A DNA stretch of 64,000 nucleotides from JAJXZP01 sp963787185 (GTDB taxonomy: Bacteria > Spirochaetota > Spirochaetia > Treponematales > Rectinemataceae): the NCBI GenBank assembly GCA_963787185.1, contig CAWBCC010000014.1, positions 558,001 to 622,000 of the forward strand, read 5' to 3'. The notes under the pieces are model-generated. The model had not been told where the DNA came from and made no database searches. It saw nothing but the letters and a program-made list of their open reading frames with translations. Position numbers and translations under genes: made by a program. This document shows positions 27,584 through 35,906 of the stretch, piece after piece (position 1 is the stretch's first letter; every line of letters begins with the position of its first letter).

Positions 27584-28351
27584 TCAGGGACTCCGCGCTA
27601 TGAGGGCCGCCTGATAGCCGGCCCCGAAGCCATTGTCGATGTTCACGACCGTCACGCCCGCGGCGCAGCTGTTGAGCATGGCGAGAAGGGCCGCGAGGCC
27701 GCCGAAGCTCGCCCCGTACCCGACACTGGTGGGTACCGCTATGACGGGCGCCGCGACGAGGCCGCCCACGACGCTCGCGAGGGCCCCTTCCATGCCGGCC
27801 ACGGCCACGACCACCCTGGCCGCCCGTATCGCGTCTATGCGCTCGAAAAGCCGATGAATACCGGCGACGCCCACGTCGAAAAAGCGATCGACGATGGCTC
27901 CGCAGGCCTCGGCCGTGACCGCCGCCTCTTCGGCGACGGGGATGTCCGAGGTGCCTGCGGTCACCACCGCTACGCGGTTCGCCGCGCGGTTCGCCGCGCT
28001 TCGCGCCGCTCCGGCGTCCGGCCGACTTCTGATCGTGCAGGATACCGGATCGAAGGCGAGCAGGTTTTCCAGATCGCGCAGCGCATCGAAATGCTCTTCC
28101 GAGGCGCGCGTCGCGAGAACCCTGCTTCCCCTACCGACCAGCGCGCGCACGATCCCTTCGACCTGCTTCGGAGTCTTCCCCGGACAGAAGACCACTTCCG
28201 GAAAGCCCACCCTTAGCTCGCGCGCGGTATCGAGCCGGGCATAGCCCATGTCCGCCGTCGGAAAGTCCCTGAACGCCTCGACCGCCGCAGCCAGCCCGAT
28301 TCGGCCCTCCCTATAGTCGTCCAGAATGCCCTTGATGCGATCGCCGGTCAT
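27584..28351 (-). CDS. larB: Nickel-pincer cofactor biosynthesis protein LarB
   Basis: A 255-residue protein of the LarB (AIR carboxylase-like) family. Residues about 1-110 match its N-terminal region (D-Y-R-E-G-R-I-G, F-C-P-G-K-T-P-K-Q-V). The C-terminal PurE-like domain shows T-A-G-T-S-D-I-P-V-A-E-E-A, V-A-G-M-E-G-A-L and P-T-S-V-G-Y-G-A. LarB carboxylates and hydrolyses nicotinic acid adenine dinucleotide, the first step to the nickel-pincer cofactor of lactate racemase-type enzymes. The start overlaps the larC stop (ATGA), and GGGGAGG precedes it. It is the last gene of the nik-lar operon. Confidence 0.95.
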   Translation of the reverse strand: MTGDRIKGILDDYREGRIGLAAAVEAFRDFPTADMGYARLDTARELRVGFPEVVFCPGKTPKQVEGIVRALVGRGSRVLATRASEEHFDALRDLENLLAFDPVSCTIRSRPDAGAARSAANRAANRVAVVTAGTSDIPVAEEAAVTAEACGAIVDRFFDVGVAGIHRLFERIDAIRAARVVVAVAGMEGALASVVGGLVAAPVIAVPTSVGYGASFGGLAALLAMLNSCAAGVTVVNIDNGFGAGYQAALIARSP

Positions 28352-29601
28352 GGGGCCTCCCCGCGCACGGCATCGATCGCGGCCGCGATGCTGATGCCCC
28401 GCTCGCCGGCTATTCGACGGATATCCTCGTATTCGAACTTGGATTTGACGGCCTCGCCCCGCAGATAGGCCGTCTTCACGCGTACCTCGCCGAAGCTCGT
28501 CTTCAGGGTGCGCACGTCGCGCTCGAGGCTCGTCTTCGCGAAATACGAACGGCGAAGGCCGAAGGTGCTCGTTTCGCGGAGCATGGCCTCGGCGAGCGCC
28601 TCTTCCCTGTCGAGCGGACCGATCGCCGAAAGGGCGACGGCGGCTCTGTTCTTCTTCATCACGATGGGAGCGAACCAGACATCGTCGGCTCCCGCGGCGA
28701 AGAGTCTGTCCATGACATGACCGTGGCACTCGGGACTCATGTCGTCGATATTGCACTCGATGAGGACGCCGTCGAAGGATTCGCGCCCGGCGACGCCCTG
28801 TTGGGCGACGCCCCTTGGGGCGACATCCCGTTCGCCGAGCATGACGCGAAGCACGTTCGGGATCTCGGTGTCGCGGTGACCGATCCCGTATGCCGATCGC
28901 ATTATCCTAAATCGCTTGTCGTCGGTATATTCGTCGACGCTCGCCGCGAGGATGGCGGCTCCGGTCGGCGTCGTCGTCTCGTTCTGCACGGCTCCGCTCT
29001 TCACGGGCACGCCCTTGAGCAGCTCGACCACTGCCGGTGCCGGCACGGGAATGACGCCGTGCTGACAGTTCACGAAGCCGCCGCCGAGTTCGACGCTCGA
29101 ACAAAGCACGCGATCGGGCTCGAGAAAGTCCAGGCATATCGCCGCCCCGACGATGTCGACGATCGAATCGACAGCCCCGACCTCGTGGAAGCTCACGTCT
29201 TCGACCTTCGTGCCGTGAACCTTGGCTTCGGCCTCCGCGAGCTTCCCGAATATGGCCAGGGCCCGATCCCGCGCCCCCGCACCGAGATCGCTGCCTTGTA
29301 TCATGGCTTTTATGTCACGGTACGCGCGGTGCTCGTGACCCGGAACGTTCGTTCCGGGAGAAAGAAGACCGACTTTGACGGGTGTCGGCAGAAGGTCGAC
29401 GTCGGCTCGCGTGCCGCCTATGCCGTGCTTGGAGTCGATCTTGAGCCGCAACCGCCATCCCTGCAGGCCGAGTTTGCCGAGCTCCGCCCTGAGCCGCTCT
29501 TCGGGAACGCCGAGATCGACCAGCGCGGCGATGGTCATGTCCCCGCTGATTCCCGAAAAGCAATCGAAATAAAGTATCTTTTCGACTTTTGCCGAGTTCA
29601 T
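28348..29601 (-). CDS. larC: Nickel insertion protein LarC
   Basis: A 417-residue protein of the LarC family (TIGR00299). It begins with the family signature F-D-C-F-S-G-I-S-G-D-M, then shows H-E-V-G-A-V-D-S-I-V-D-I-V-G and later E-C-N-I-D-D-M-S-P-E. LarC inserts nickel into the pincer precursor using CTP. In some species it is split into LarC1 and LarC2 by a programmed frameshift; here it is one continuous frame. The ATG overlaps the larE stop by four bases and follows GGGAGG. It works with LarE and LarB on either side. Confidence 0.95.
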   Translation of the reverse strand: MNSAKVEKILYFDCFSGISGDMTIAALVDLGVPEERLRAELGKLGLQGWRLRLKIDSKHGIGGTRADVDLLPTPVKVGLLSPGTNVPGHEHRAYRDIKAMIQGSDLGAGARDRALAIFGKLAEAEAKVHGTKVEDVSFHEVGAVDSIVDIVGAAICLDFLEPDRVLCSSVELGGGFVNCQHGVIPVPAPAVVELLKGVPVKSGAVQNETTTPTGAAILAASVDEYTDDKRFRIMRSAYGIGHRDTEIPNVLRVMLGERDVAPRGVAQQGVAGRESFDGVLIECNIDDMSPECHGHVMDRLFAAGADDVWFAPIVMKKNRAAVALSAIGPLDREEALAEAMLRETSTFGLRRSYFAKTSLERDVRTLKTSFGEVRVKTAYLRGEAVKSKFEYEDIRRIAGERGISIAAAIDAVRGEAP

Positions 29602-30413
29602 TTTCCTCCCTCGCCGATCGCCTTATTGAGACTGCCCTGCCGATAGCCCGCGAGATCCAGGCAGGAGTACAGAAAACCTAAGGCCTCGAAGGCGGCGGCC
29701 ATGGCGTCCATCGCCGCTTCGGAGAACAATTTGCGCCTCTCCGAAGGATCCACTTCGATGCGGGCGAGGTCTCCGTGGCTGCGAACGCGGAACTGTCTGA
29801 TGCCCAGCGAGCGGAGATAGTCCTCAGCCTTCTCCACGCGTGCGAGCTTGACCGCGTCGACTCTCTCGCCGTAGGGGATACGCGAAGCGAGGCAGGCGAA
29901 GGCGGGCTTTTCGGACGTGGCGAGACCGAGCCGGCGCGAGAGTTCGCGTATCTCTTCCTTATCGAGGCCCGCCTCCCTGAGGGGGCTCGCCACGCCGAGT
30001 TCCGCGATGGCGCGCATGCCGGGTCTGTAGTCGCTCTCGTCGTCCACATTGCTTCCGTCGAGGACGACGTCGATTCCATTTTCCCGCGCCGCCCGGGCGA
30101 TCGCCCCGAATTCGTGTTTCTTGCAGTGGTAGCAGCGATCCTTCGAATTGACGGCGACGTCTTCCTCGATGCCGCCCGACTCGACGAGGATGTGGCGTAT
30201 TCCCACGCTACTGGCCAGTTCACGGGCGTCGTTCAGCTCGCTTCCCGGCAGGAAGGGCGAGACCACCGTAATGGCCACGGCATTCTCTCCGAGCTCCTCC
30301 CTCGCCACGGCGCAGAGCAAGGAACTGTCCACCCCCCCCGAAAAAGCCACCGCGACTCTTCCGTACGATCGAATGATCGTTCCGAGCCTCGAGCGCTTGT
30401 CGTCCAAAGTCAT
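29598..30413 (-). CDS. larE: ATP-dependent sulfur transferase LarE
   Basis: A 271-residue PP-loop enzyme. The ATP pyrophosphatase loop is S-G-G-V-D-S-S near residue 25. K-D-R-C-Y-H-C-K-K-H and the A-C-L-A-S-R-I-P-Y-G-E-R motif are family signatures; the Cys in the latter is in the region of the sulfur-donating Cys of LarE. LarE adds sulfur to the pyridinium dicarboxylate precursor, forming the thioacids that later bind nickel. The paired Cys in C-Y-H-C might indicate an Fe-S-cluster type LarE, which is inference. It lies between nikO and larC in the same operon. Confidence 0.95.
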   Translation of the reverse strand: MTLDDKRSRLGTIIRSYGRVAVAFSGGVDSSLLCAVAREELGENAVAITVVSPFLPGSELNDARELASSVGIRHILVESGGIEEDVAVNSKDRCYHCKKHEFGAIARAARENGIDVVLDGSNVDDESDYRPGMRAIAELGVASPLREAGLDKEEIRELSRRLGLATSEKPAFACLASRIPYGERVDAVKLARVEKAEDYLRSLGIRQFRVRSHGDLARIEVDPSERRKLFSEAAMDAMAAAFEALGFLYSCLDLAGYRQGSLNKAIGEGGK

Positions 30414-30423
30414 ATGCTTCCCC

Positions 30424-31149
30424 TCATACGATATTCATGTCGGCGAGGAATCGCCTGTCGGCCAGGACCTCGGCATAGGGACCGTCGCGCACTATCCTGC
30501 CGTCCTGGGACAGGACTACCGCGCGCCTGAAAACGCCATCGATGTATTCGAAATCGTGCGTGGCGCAGATCAATGTCTTCCCTCCGGCGCCGAGCGAGGC
30601 GATGAGATCGCGGAGCGATCGCTTCGTCTTCGGATCGAGTCCGTTCATGGGTTCGTCGAAGCATATCGCCTCGGGATTGAGCGAAAGTACGCTCGCGAGA
30701 GCGACCTTTCGCTTTTCGCCCCCGCTCAGATGATAGGGCACGCGGGACTCGTATCGTTCCAGGCCGAACAGCTCGATCAAGTCGGCTACGCGTCGTGCGA
30801 CTGCGGCGTCGTCCATGCCCATCTGTCTCGGCCCGAAGGCAATCTCGTCGTAGACCGAGCCGCAGAAAAGCTGGGCGTCGGCATCCTGAAAAAGGAGGCC
30901 GACCCGCTTGTGGAATCTCTTGGCGAACCGGGGGTCGGAGAGGCTGGCCTCGGTTATCGCCTCCCCGTCGAAGCAGTAGGCGCCCGAAAATCCGGCGGCG
31001 AGCCCGCACAGCAACTTCAGAAGCGTCGACTTGCCCGAGCCGTTGGGGCCGATCACCGCGAGAGACTCCCCTTCCCCGATCCGCAGATCGATGCCCCGGA
31101 GGACCTGAGTCTCCGGGTAGGCGAAAGCCACGCCGCGAAGATCGATCAT
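30424..31149 (-). CDS. nikO: Nickel/cobalt ECF transporter ATPase NikO/CbiO
   Basis: A 241-residue ABC ATPase. Walker A is G-P-N-G-S-G-K-S-T, the signature is L-S-G-G-E-K-R-K-V-A, Walker B is A-I-C-F-D-E-P, and the H-loop is in T-H-D. It has the CbiO-type sequence F-Q-D-A-D-A-Q-L-F and powers a group I energy-coupling-factor importer. Its ATG overlaps the stop of nikQ by four bases. Nickel rather than cobalt is favoured because LarE, LarC and LarB follow immediately. Confidence 0.95.
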   Translation of the reverse strand: MIDLRGVAFAYPETQVLRGIDLRIGEGESLAVIGPNGSGKSTLLKLLCGLAAGFSGAYCFDGEAITEASLSDPRFAKRFHKRVGLLFQDADAQLFCGSVYDEIAFGPRQMGMDDAAVARRVADLIELFGLERYESRVPYHLSGGEKRKVALASVLSLNPEAICFDEPMNGLDPKTKRSLRDLIASLGAGGKTLICATHDFEYIDGVFRRAVVLSQDGRIVRDGPYAEVLADRRFLADMNIV

Positions 31150-31982
31150 GCGCCGATCCCCGGCATGAAAAACGCCGCGATGACGACCAGATCGAGCGCG
31201 ATGAAGGCGGCGTCGCGCCGGCCGAACCCGAAACGGTGCGTTATGCGATACGTGCCGGAAAAGCAGCGGCATTCCATGGCCTGGTACTGGGTCACCGCGG
31301 CATCCCGGGACTTGAGAAAGAGCGTGCCGGCTATGCCCGCGAGGGAACGCATCTTCCGCTCGTCCCGGCCCACGGAGCGCAGCTCGAGGGCGCGGAGCAT
31401 GTCGAGCACGAGGCCTCCGAGGAGGGAAATGTATTTTATCGTCATGTCGAAAGTCATCACGAAGACGTCGGGCACGCGCAGTTTCGAAAACGCTTCCGTC
31501 ACCGAGGTCCAGGGCGTCGTCGCGGAGAAAATCGCCGCGGCGAGCACCGCCAGCAGGACCTTCGCGAAGAGGACGAGCACGCCCGCGCCGCGTCCCCACA
31601 GGAGAGCGGGCAAAAAGACGGCGGCCGCGAAAATGCCGGCTACGAAGACCTTCCGAAGCACCCGCGCGATGAGGCTGCCGCGGAACAGACAGAGACATCC
31701 GAGCTCGAGGGCCGCCGCCGTCTCCAGGAAAAGCGCGCTGCGCGAAAGCGACACGAGCAGGATGATCAGGAACGTCGAGGCCAGCTTCACTTCCGGCCTC
31801 AGACGCTCCTTCGTCCTCCCGGCGCCCGGCCGCTCCCTCAGGGCGGCGAGAACTCCGAGCATCGCCAACACGCTCTTTTCGAGATATCGTCCTCTGTCGC
31901 GACGAGGATCGTACGGTTCGCGCGCGGCGAGCCAGGCGGGGATGCCGGATGCGCCCAGACCGCTACGCCTCCGCCCTCGCAC
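31146..31982 (-). CDS. nikQ: ECF transporter transmembrane protein NikQ/CbiQ
   Basis: About 278 residues. Membrane helices and the coupling-helix region (A-L-E-L-R-S-V-G and A-M-E-C-R-C-F-S-G) match CbiQ/NikQ T-components that couple the ATPase to the substrate-binding subunit. No good ATG exists at the expected place. I chose GTG 31982, which puts G-I-P-A-W-L close to the N-terminus as in the family and overlaps the end of nikM by 20 bases. The open frame continues upstream to an ATG at 32069, but that stretch is Ser/Arg-rich out-of-frame sequence of nikM. Confidence 0.88.
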   Translation of the reverse strand: MRGRRRSGLGASGIPAWLAAREPYDPRRDRGRYLEKSVLAMLGVLAALRERPGAGRTKERLRPEVKLASTFLIILLVSLSRSALFLETAAALELGCLCLFRGSLIARVLRKVFVAGIFAAAVFLPALLWGRGAGVLVLFAKVLLAVLAAAIFSATTPWTSVTEAFSKLRVPDVFVMTFDMTIKYISLLGGLVLDMLRALELRSVGRDERKMRSLAGIAGTLFLKSRDAAVTQYQAMECRCFSGTYRITHRFGFGRRDAAFIALDLVVIAAFFMPGIGA

Positions 31983-32973
31983 TCTCGTCGCGCTTGTCCT
32001 TCTTGAGCAGGGCGAGGAGTTTGAAGGCGATGACGAAAACGGCGGCGCCGAGAAGGGCCGAAACGACATAGCCGAGGATACCGGACGCGCCTTTCACGGC
32101 ATAGTCGCGCAGCGGCGCGGGAAAGTGGAGCCCCTTCTCCATGCCCGCCGGGACAAAGCCAAGGGATGCGCCGCCCTTCACCCCGTTCCTTATTTCGTCG
32201 ACGCTCCACTCGCCCCATGCCGTTCCCGCGGCGACGAGGCCCAGCGGCGATGCGGCGACGAGCGCGACGATCAGCGCATACAGCGACTTGATCTTCGCCG
32301 GCGAGCCCGCATAGATGGCGCCGGGAGAGGTTCTCGCGACGAAGGCAAAAATCGCCGCGGTGAAGGCGGCTTCGACGAAGCCCGCGACCGCGAGATGAGG
32401 TATCAGCATGGCCGGTATGGACACCGCGAGAGGATAGGGGCAATAGAGCGGCATGCCCGCAGCGCTCTTCGCGATGAGAGGCTGCAACCCGAATTCGATC
32501 GCCGCGCATAATGCCGCGGCGTTGATCGCGACATACGAGGCGATCGCGAGAGCGATATACTCGCCCCTCCTGGATTTGACCCTATCCTTGGCGAACTTGT
32601 AGACAAAGTAGCCCAGGAAGGGGATGACGAAGGCCATGTTGAAGCTGTTGGCACCGAATGAGAGGATGCCGCCGTCGCCGAATACCAGTGCCTGTATGAG
32701 CAGAGCGGTACTGATCGACAGGCAGGCGGCGTAGGGGCCGAGAAGAACGGCAAGCAGGGTGCCGCCCACTGCGTGCGCAGTGGTCCCGCCCGGTACGGGC
32801 ACGTTGAGCATCATGATGAGGAAAGAGAAAGCCGCGCCTATGCCGAGAAGAGGAATCTTCTCTTTGGGCAGATCCTTGGCGACCTTCTTGGCGGATACGA
32901 TCCAAGCCGGCGCGACGGCTATCGCCATGACCGCGCAGGTCGCCGGGCCGAGGTAATTGTCGGGAATATGCAT
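31963..32973 (-). CDS. nikM: ECF transporter substrate-specific protein NikM fused to NikN (NikMN)
   Basis: A 336-residue protein starting M-H-I-P-D-N-Y-L, in which the N-terminal Met-His-x-x-x of CbiM/NikM directly binds the metal. Residues about 1-210 are the multi-spanning CbiM domain (for example H-A-V-G-G-T-L-L-A-V-L-L-G-P-Y-A-A). The C-terminal ~100 residues, with two membrane helices around a periplasmic loop, match NikN/CbiN. It forms the importer with NikQ and NikO. The ATG follows AAGGAGG, which lies inside a predicted hairpin of the leader. Confidence 0.94.
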   Translation of the reverse strand: MHIPDNYLGPATCAVMAIAVAPAWIVSAKKVAKDLPKEKIPLLGIGAAFSFLIMMLNVPVPGGTTAHAVGGTLLAVLLGPYAACLSISTALLIQALVFGDGGILSFGANSFNMAFVIPFLGYFVYKFAKDRVKSRRGEYIALAIASYVAINAAALCAAIEFGLQPLIAKSAAGMPLYCPYPLAVSIPAMLIPHLAVAGFVEAAFTAAIFAFVARTSPGAIYAGSPAKIKSLYALIVALVAASPLGLVAAGTAWGEWSVDEIRNGVKGGASLGFVPAGMEKGLHFPAPLRDYAVKGASGILGYVVSALLGAAVFVIAFKLLALLKKDKRDESARAEA

Positions 32974-33130
32974 TTGGCCCTCCTTGCAATCAAGGAGTTC
33001 ATCTCCTGACGTGTCCCTTCGAGGGAGGAGAAGACATTTAAGCGTGGATGGGAGCGTCGACCGGCATTCGGCCGGCGGCCTCGTCTCGGGCCCGGCGGCG
33101 GTCGACGCGGCGCCGGTATTCGTACCGGCG
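32974..33130 (-). promoter_or_regulatory. Long structured leader of the nickel operon, riboswitch-like
   Basis: About 155 bases between the predicted transcription start and nikM. The 5' part can form hairpins, including a 10-bp stem GCGTCGACCG with CGGTCGACGC. Next to the start codon, CTCCTTG and CAAGGAG (32980-32997) form a 7-bp stem that hides the Shine-Dalgarno. The same CTCCT can instead pair with AGGAG further upstream (32993-33007), freeing the site. Two exclusive hairpins of this type are the layout of a translational riboswitch. No known class is matched with certainty; NiCo is a candidate. Confidence 0.55.
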
Positions 33131-33136
33131 AGAAGA

Positions 33137-33166
33137 ATTATACAAGTTCAAAGCCTGCAGCGTCAA
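33137..33166 (-). promoter_or_regulatory. Promoter of the nik-lar operon
   Basis: On the minus strand TTGACG (33161-33166) is 18 bases from a perfect TATAAT (33137-33142). The -35 overlaps the stop codon of the DUF3842 gene, so the nickel operon can be transcribed separately from it. Confidence 0.7.
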
Positions 33167-33585
33167 TCGGAGGCGAGACTCTGCGCGAGGGCGGCCACGG
33201 CCTCGCCGATCAGCTCCCCTACGCTGCGCTGGGCGAGCCCCACGAGAGCGATATGGGACTGCGCGAAGGGGATGAGTATTCTCTTCGCGCGAGCGGAGAG
33301 GATCGCCTCGGCCATGGCCGGCGTAAGCTCGCCCATCATGGAATTGGGAAGGACTATGCCGAGGGGACCGATCACGAAATCCGCCTCCGCGAGCGACACA
33401 CGAAACGCGTTCTCGCCCGAGGCTCCGCGTTCGGCTCCCGCCTCCACCATGCGCTGCACGGCCGGCGCGTTGGTCGCGAGAGCCACGATGACGATGTCGG
33501 CTCTGATCTCCCTGCGAATGCGCGCAATTATCTGGACGCCGATGCCGCCGCCCATCCCATCCACGACGAACACTGTTTTGGCCAT
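33163..33585 (-). CDS. DUF3842 family protein
   Basis: A 140-residue protein beginning V-F-V-V-D-G-M-G-G-G-I-G, the hallmark of the DUF3842 family, which looks like a dinucleotide-binding Rossmann start. The rest (A-T-N-A-P-A-V-Q-R-M, G-P-L-G-I-V-L-P-N-S-M-M-G-E) is also typical of the family. Function is unknown. It lies directly upstream of the nickel operon in the same direction, with the operon promoter overlapping its end, so a link to nickel metabolism is possible but unproven. The ribosome-binding site is weak. Confidence 0.88.
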   Translation of the reverse strand: MAKTVFVVDGMGGGIGVQIIARIRREIRADIVIVALATNAPAVQRMVEAGAERGASGENAFRVSLAEADFVIGPLGIVLPNSMMGELTPAMAEAILSARAKRILIPFAQSHIALVGLAQRSVGELIGEAVAALAQSLASD

Positions 33586-33651
33586 GCTTCATTTAAGACT
33601 CGGTTTGCGTCCAAAATCAAGGCTCCGTTCCGATTTCGGCGGATAAGCTTC

Positions 33652-33680
33652 TTGACAGCTCGATAGGGGGGCAATAGCCT
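33652..33680 (+). promoter_or_regulatory. Promoter of the hybrid sensor kinase
   Basis: TTGACA and TAGCCT are 17 bases apart, about 43 bases before the GTG start codon at 33723. Confidence 0.55.
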
Positions 33681-33722
33681 GAGTCTTCGAGAAGGCGGCT
33701 GGGACATCCCTAGGGAGGGTCC

Positions 33723-35906
33723 GTGATCACGAAGGACATGAAAACCATCCTCCTAGTCGAAGACGAAGCGGTCATTTCGATGGCGGAGACGAAGGCCCTG
33801 CAAAGTTTCGGCTATGAAGTCGTCGCTGCGAGCAACGGAGAGGAAGCCGTCGAAATAGCGGCGAAAAATCGGCAGATCCGCCTCATTCTCATGGACATCG
33901 ATCTGGGTTCGGGCATCGACGGCCCCGCGGCGACCCGGCGCATACTCGAAAAGCGCAATATCCCCATCGTTTTCCTGTCCTCGCATTCCGAGGAAGAATA
34001 CGTCGAGCGGGTGCGCGAGATCACCCGCTACGGCTACGTCATCAAGAACTCCGGCAATTTTGTCCTACGCTCGTCCATAGAGATGGCTTTCGAACTCTTC
34101 GCAGCCACGACGCAGGCCCGCGAGGGCGAGGAACGCCTTCATCGCGCCGAACTCGTCGCGGGCTTCGGAAGCTGGGAGTTCGATCTGAACGAGAGGAGCG
34201 TCGTCACCTCGAAGGGCGCCAGGCAGATCTATGGGCTCTCGGAGCGCCCCCTGCTCATCGAAGACGTGCAGAAAGTACCTCTGCCCGAGTATCGACATCT
34301 CCTCGACCGGACCTTTCGCGGACTCATCGAGGACGGACTTCCGTACGACGTCGTCTTCGAAATAAGGAGACTGAACGATCACGGTCTCCGCACCATTCAC
34401 TCCATCGCGAAATACGACGCCGAACGCAATGTCGTCATCGGCACCATCCACGACATCACGGAACGTCAAAAAACATTGGATGCCTTGCGCGCGAGCGAGG
34501 AATCCCTCGCGATAACGCTGCAGTCCATAGGCGATGCGGTCATCGCGACCGACATCGACGGCCGCGTTGTGCGAATGAACAAGACCGCCGAAGATTTGAC
34601 CGGCTGGAGCTTCGCCGAGGCCGGGAATCGGCCCCTCCGGGAAGTATTCACCATCGTCAACGCGATAAGCCGGAAGGAAGTCGAGGACCCTGTCTCTCGA
34701 GTCCTCGAAACCGGAGGCATCGTAGGACTCGCCAACCATACGGTTCTCATAAGCCGCGACGGCGGCGAGTACCAGATCGCGGACAGCGCTTCGCCCATCA
34801 AGGACGGGCACGGGCACGTCAGAGGCGTCATCCTGGTTTTTTCCGACGTGACCGAAAAGTACAGGGCCATGGAAGAGCTTCGGGCCAGCGAGAAAAAGTT
34901 CAGGTCACTGGTGGAGAATATGCAGGTAGGAATTCTGCTGCAGGGCCCTCTGTCCGAGATTATCTTGAGCAATCCGCGGGCCCTGGAATTGCTGGGCATG
35001 AGGGAAGACCAGCTTCTCGGGAAAACCTCGCTCGACGCCGACTGGAACACCATTCATGAGGAGGGTTCGCCATTCCCCGGCTCCGCCCACCCCGTGCCCC
35101 AGGCGATCGCCTCCCGCCGGCCGGTTCGGAATATAGTGATGGGAGTGTATCGCCCCGCCACGAGGGACAGAGTCTGGCTGCTCGTGGATGCCATACCCTT
35201 GTTGAACGACGACGGAAGCGTACGGCAGGTAGTCTGCACCTTCATCGATATAACCGAACGCAGACATGCGGAAGCGGAAGTCAAGGAACTCCTCGTGGAG
35301 AAAGAGATCATTCTCAAAGAGGTTCACCATCGAGTCAAAAACAACATGAACACGATGAAGAGCCTGCTCTTCCTCCAATCCCAGGCCGTAAAGGACGAGG
35401 CGATCGCGGCCGCGCTTCAGGACGCGGGCGGCCGGCTCCAGAGCATGTATGTGCTTTATGAGAAGCTTTACCGGTCCTCCGGTTTCACCGAGCTGTCGCT
35501 CAAAGACTACATACCCGCCTTGATAGACGAAATCATCGGCATCTTCCCGAACGGCGACGGCGTGACGGTGACGATCGCCATCGAAGACATACCCATGGAC
35601 GCAAAAACCCTATCCACGATCGGAATCATCATCAACGAAATCATCACCAATGCCATGAAACATGCTTTCCCGGACAGGCACAGCGGAAAGATTTCCGTAT
35701 CCGCTTCGCGAAGCGGAAGCCAAGTCCGGCTCGTCGTTCGCGACAACGGCAAGGGAGTGCCGGAATCCGTCGATTTGGGCACCTCGAGCGGATTCGGGCT
35801 CATGCTGGTAAACATGCTGACACAGCAGCTGCACGGCAGGATTCGCATGGAACGCGAAGAAGGAACCGCCATCATCCTGGATTTCGCCTATGGCCCGTTC
35901 CTGTAA
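33723..35906 (+). CDS. Response receiver-PAS-histidine kinase (HisKA_2 type)
   Basis: A 727-residue signalling protein. Residues about 6-125 are a receiver domain with the phospho-acceptor Asp58 in L-I-L-M-D-I-D. Three PAS-type sensor segments follow (about 140-255, 260-385 and 390-520), one with T-D-I-D-G-R-V-V-R-M-N. The dimerisation domain is of the HisKA_2 type, with His535/536 in V-H-H-R-V-K-N-N, and the C-terminal ATPase carries N-E-I-I-T-N-A-M-K-H-A-F and D-N-G-K-G-V. No membrane segment is seen, so it is cytoplasmic. The GTG follows GGGAGGG. The partner is unknown. Confidence 0.93.
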   Translation: MITKDMKTILLVEDEAVISMAETKALQSFGYEVVAASNGEEAVEIAAKNRQIRLILMDIDLGSGIDGPAATRRILEKRNIPIVFLSSHSEEEYVERVREITRYGYVIKNSGNFVLRSSIEMAFELFAATTQAREGEERLHRAELVAGFGSWEFDLNERSVVTSKGARQIYGLSERPLLIEDVQKVPLPEYRHLLDRTFRGLIEDGLPYDVVFEIRRLNDHGLRTIHSIAKYDAERNVVIGTIHDITERQKTLDALRASEESLAITLQSIGDAVIATDIDGRVVRMNKTAEDLTGWSFAEAGNRPLREVFTIVNAISRKEVEDPVSRVLETGGIVGLANHTVLISRDGGEYQIADSASPIKDGHGHVRGVILVFSDVTEKYRAMEELRASEKKFRSLVENMQVGILLQGPLSEIILSNPRALELLGMREDQLLGKTSLDADWNTIHEEGSPFPGSAHPVPQAIASRRPVRNIVMGVYRPATRDRVWLLVDAIPLLNDDGSVRQVVCTFIDITERRHAEAEVKELLVEKEIILKEVHHRVKNNMNTMKSLLFLQSQAVKDEAIAAALQDAGGRLQSMYVLYEKLYRSSGFTELSLKDYIPALIDEIIGIFPNGDGVTVTIAIEDIPMDAKTLSTIGIIINEIITNAMKHAFPDRHSGKISVSASRSGSQVRLVVRDNGKGVPESVDLGTSSGFGLMLVNMLTQQLHGRIRMEREEGTAIILDFAYGPFL

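Noticed and set aside
32974..33130. Firm call of the leader as a NiCo or cobalamin riboswitch
   Set aside because: The conserved blocks of these classes could not be recognised by eye; a covariance search is needed.
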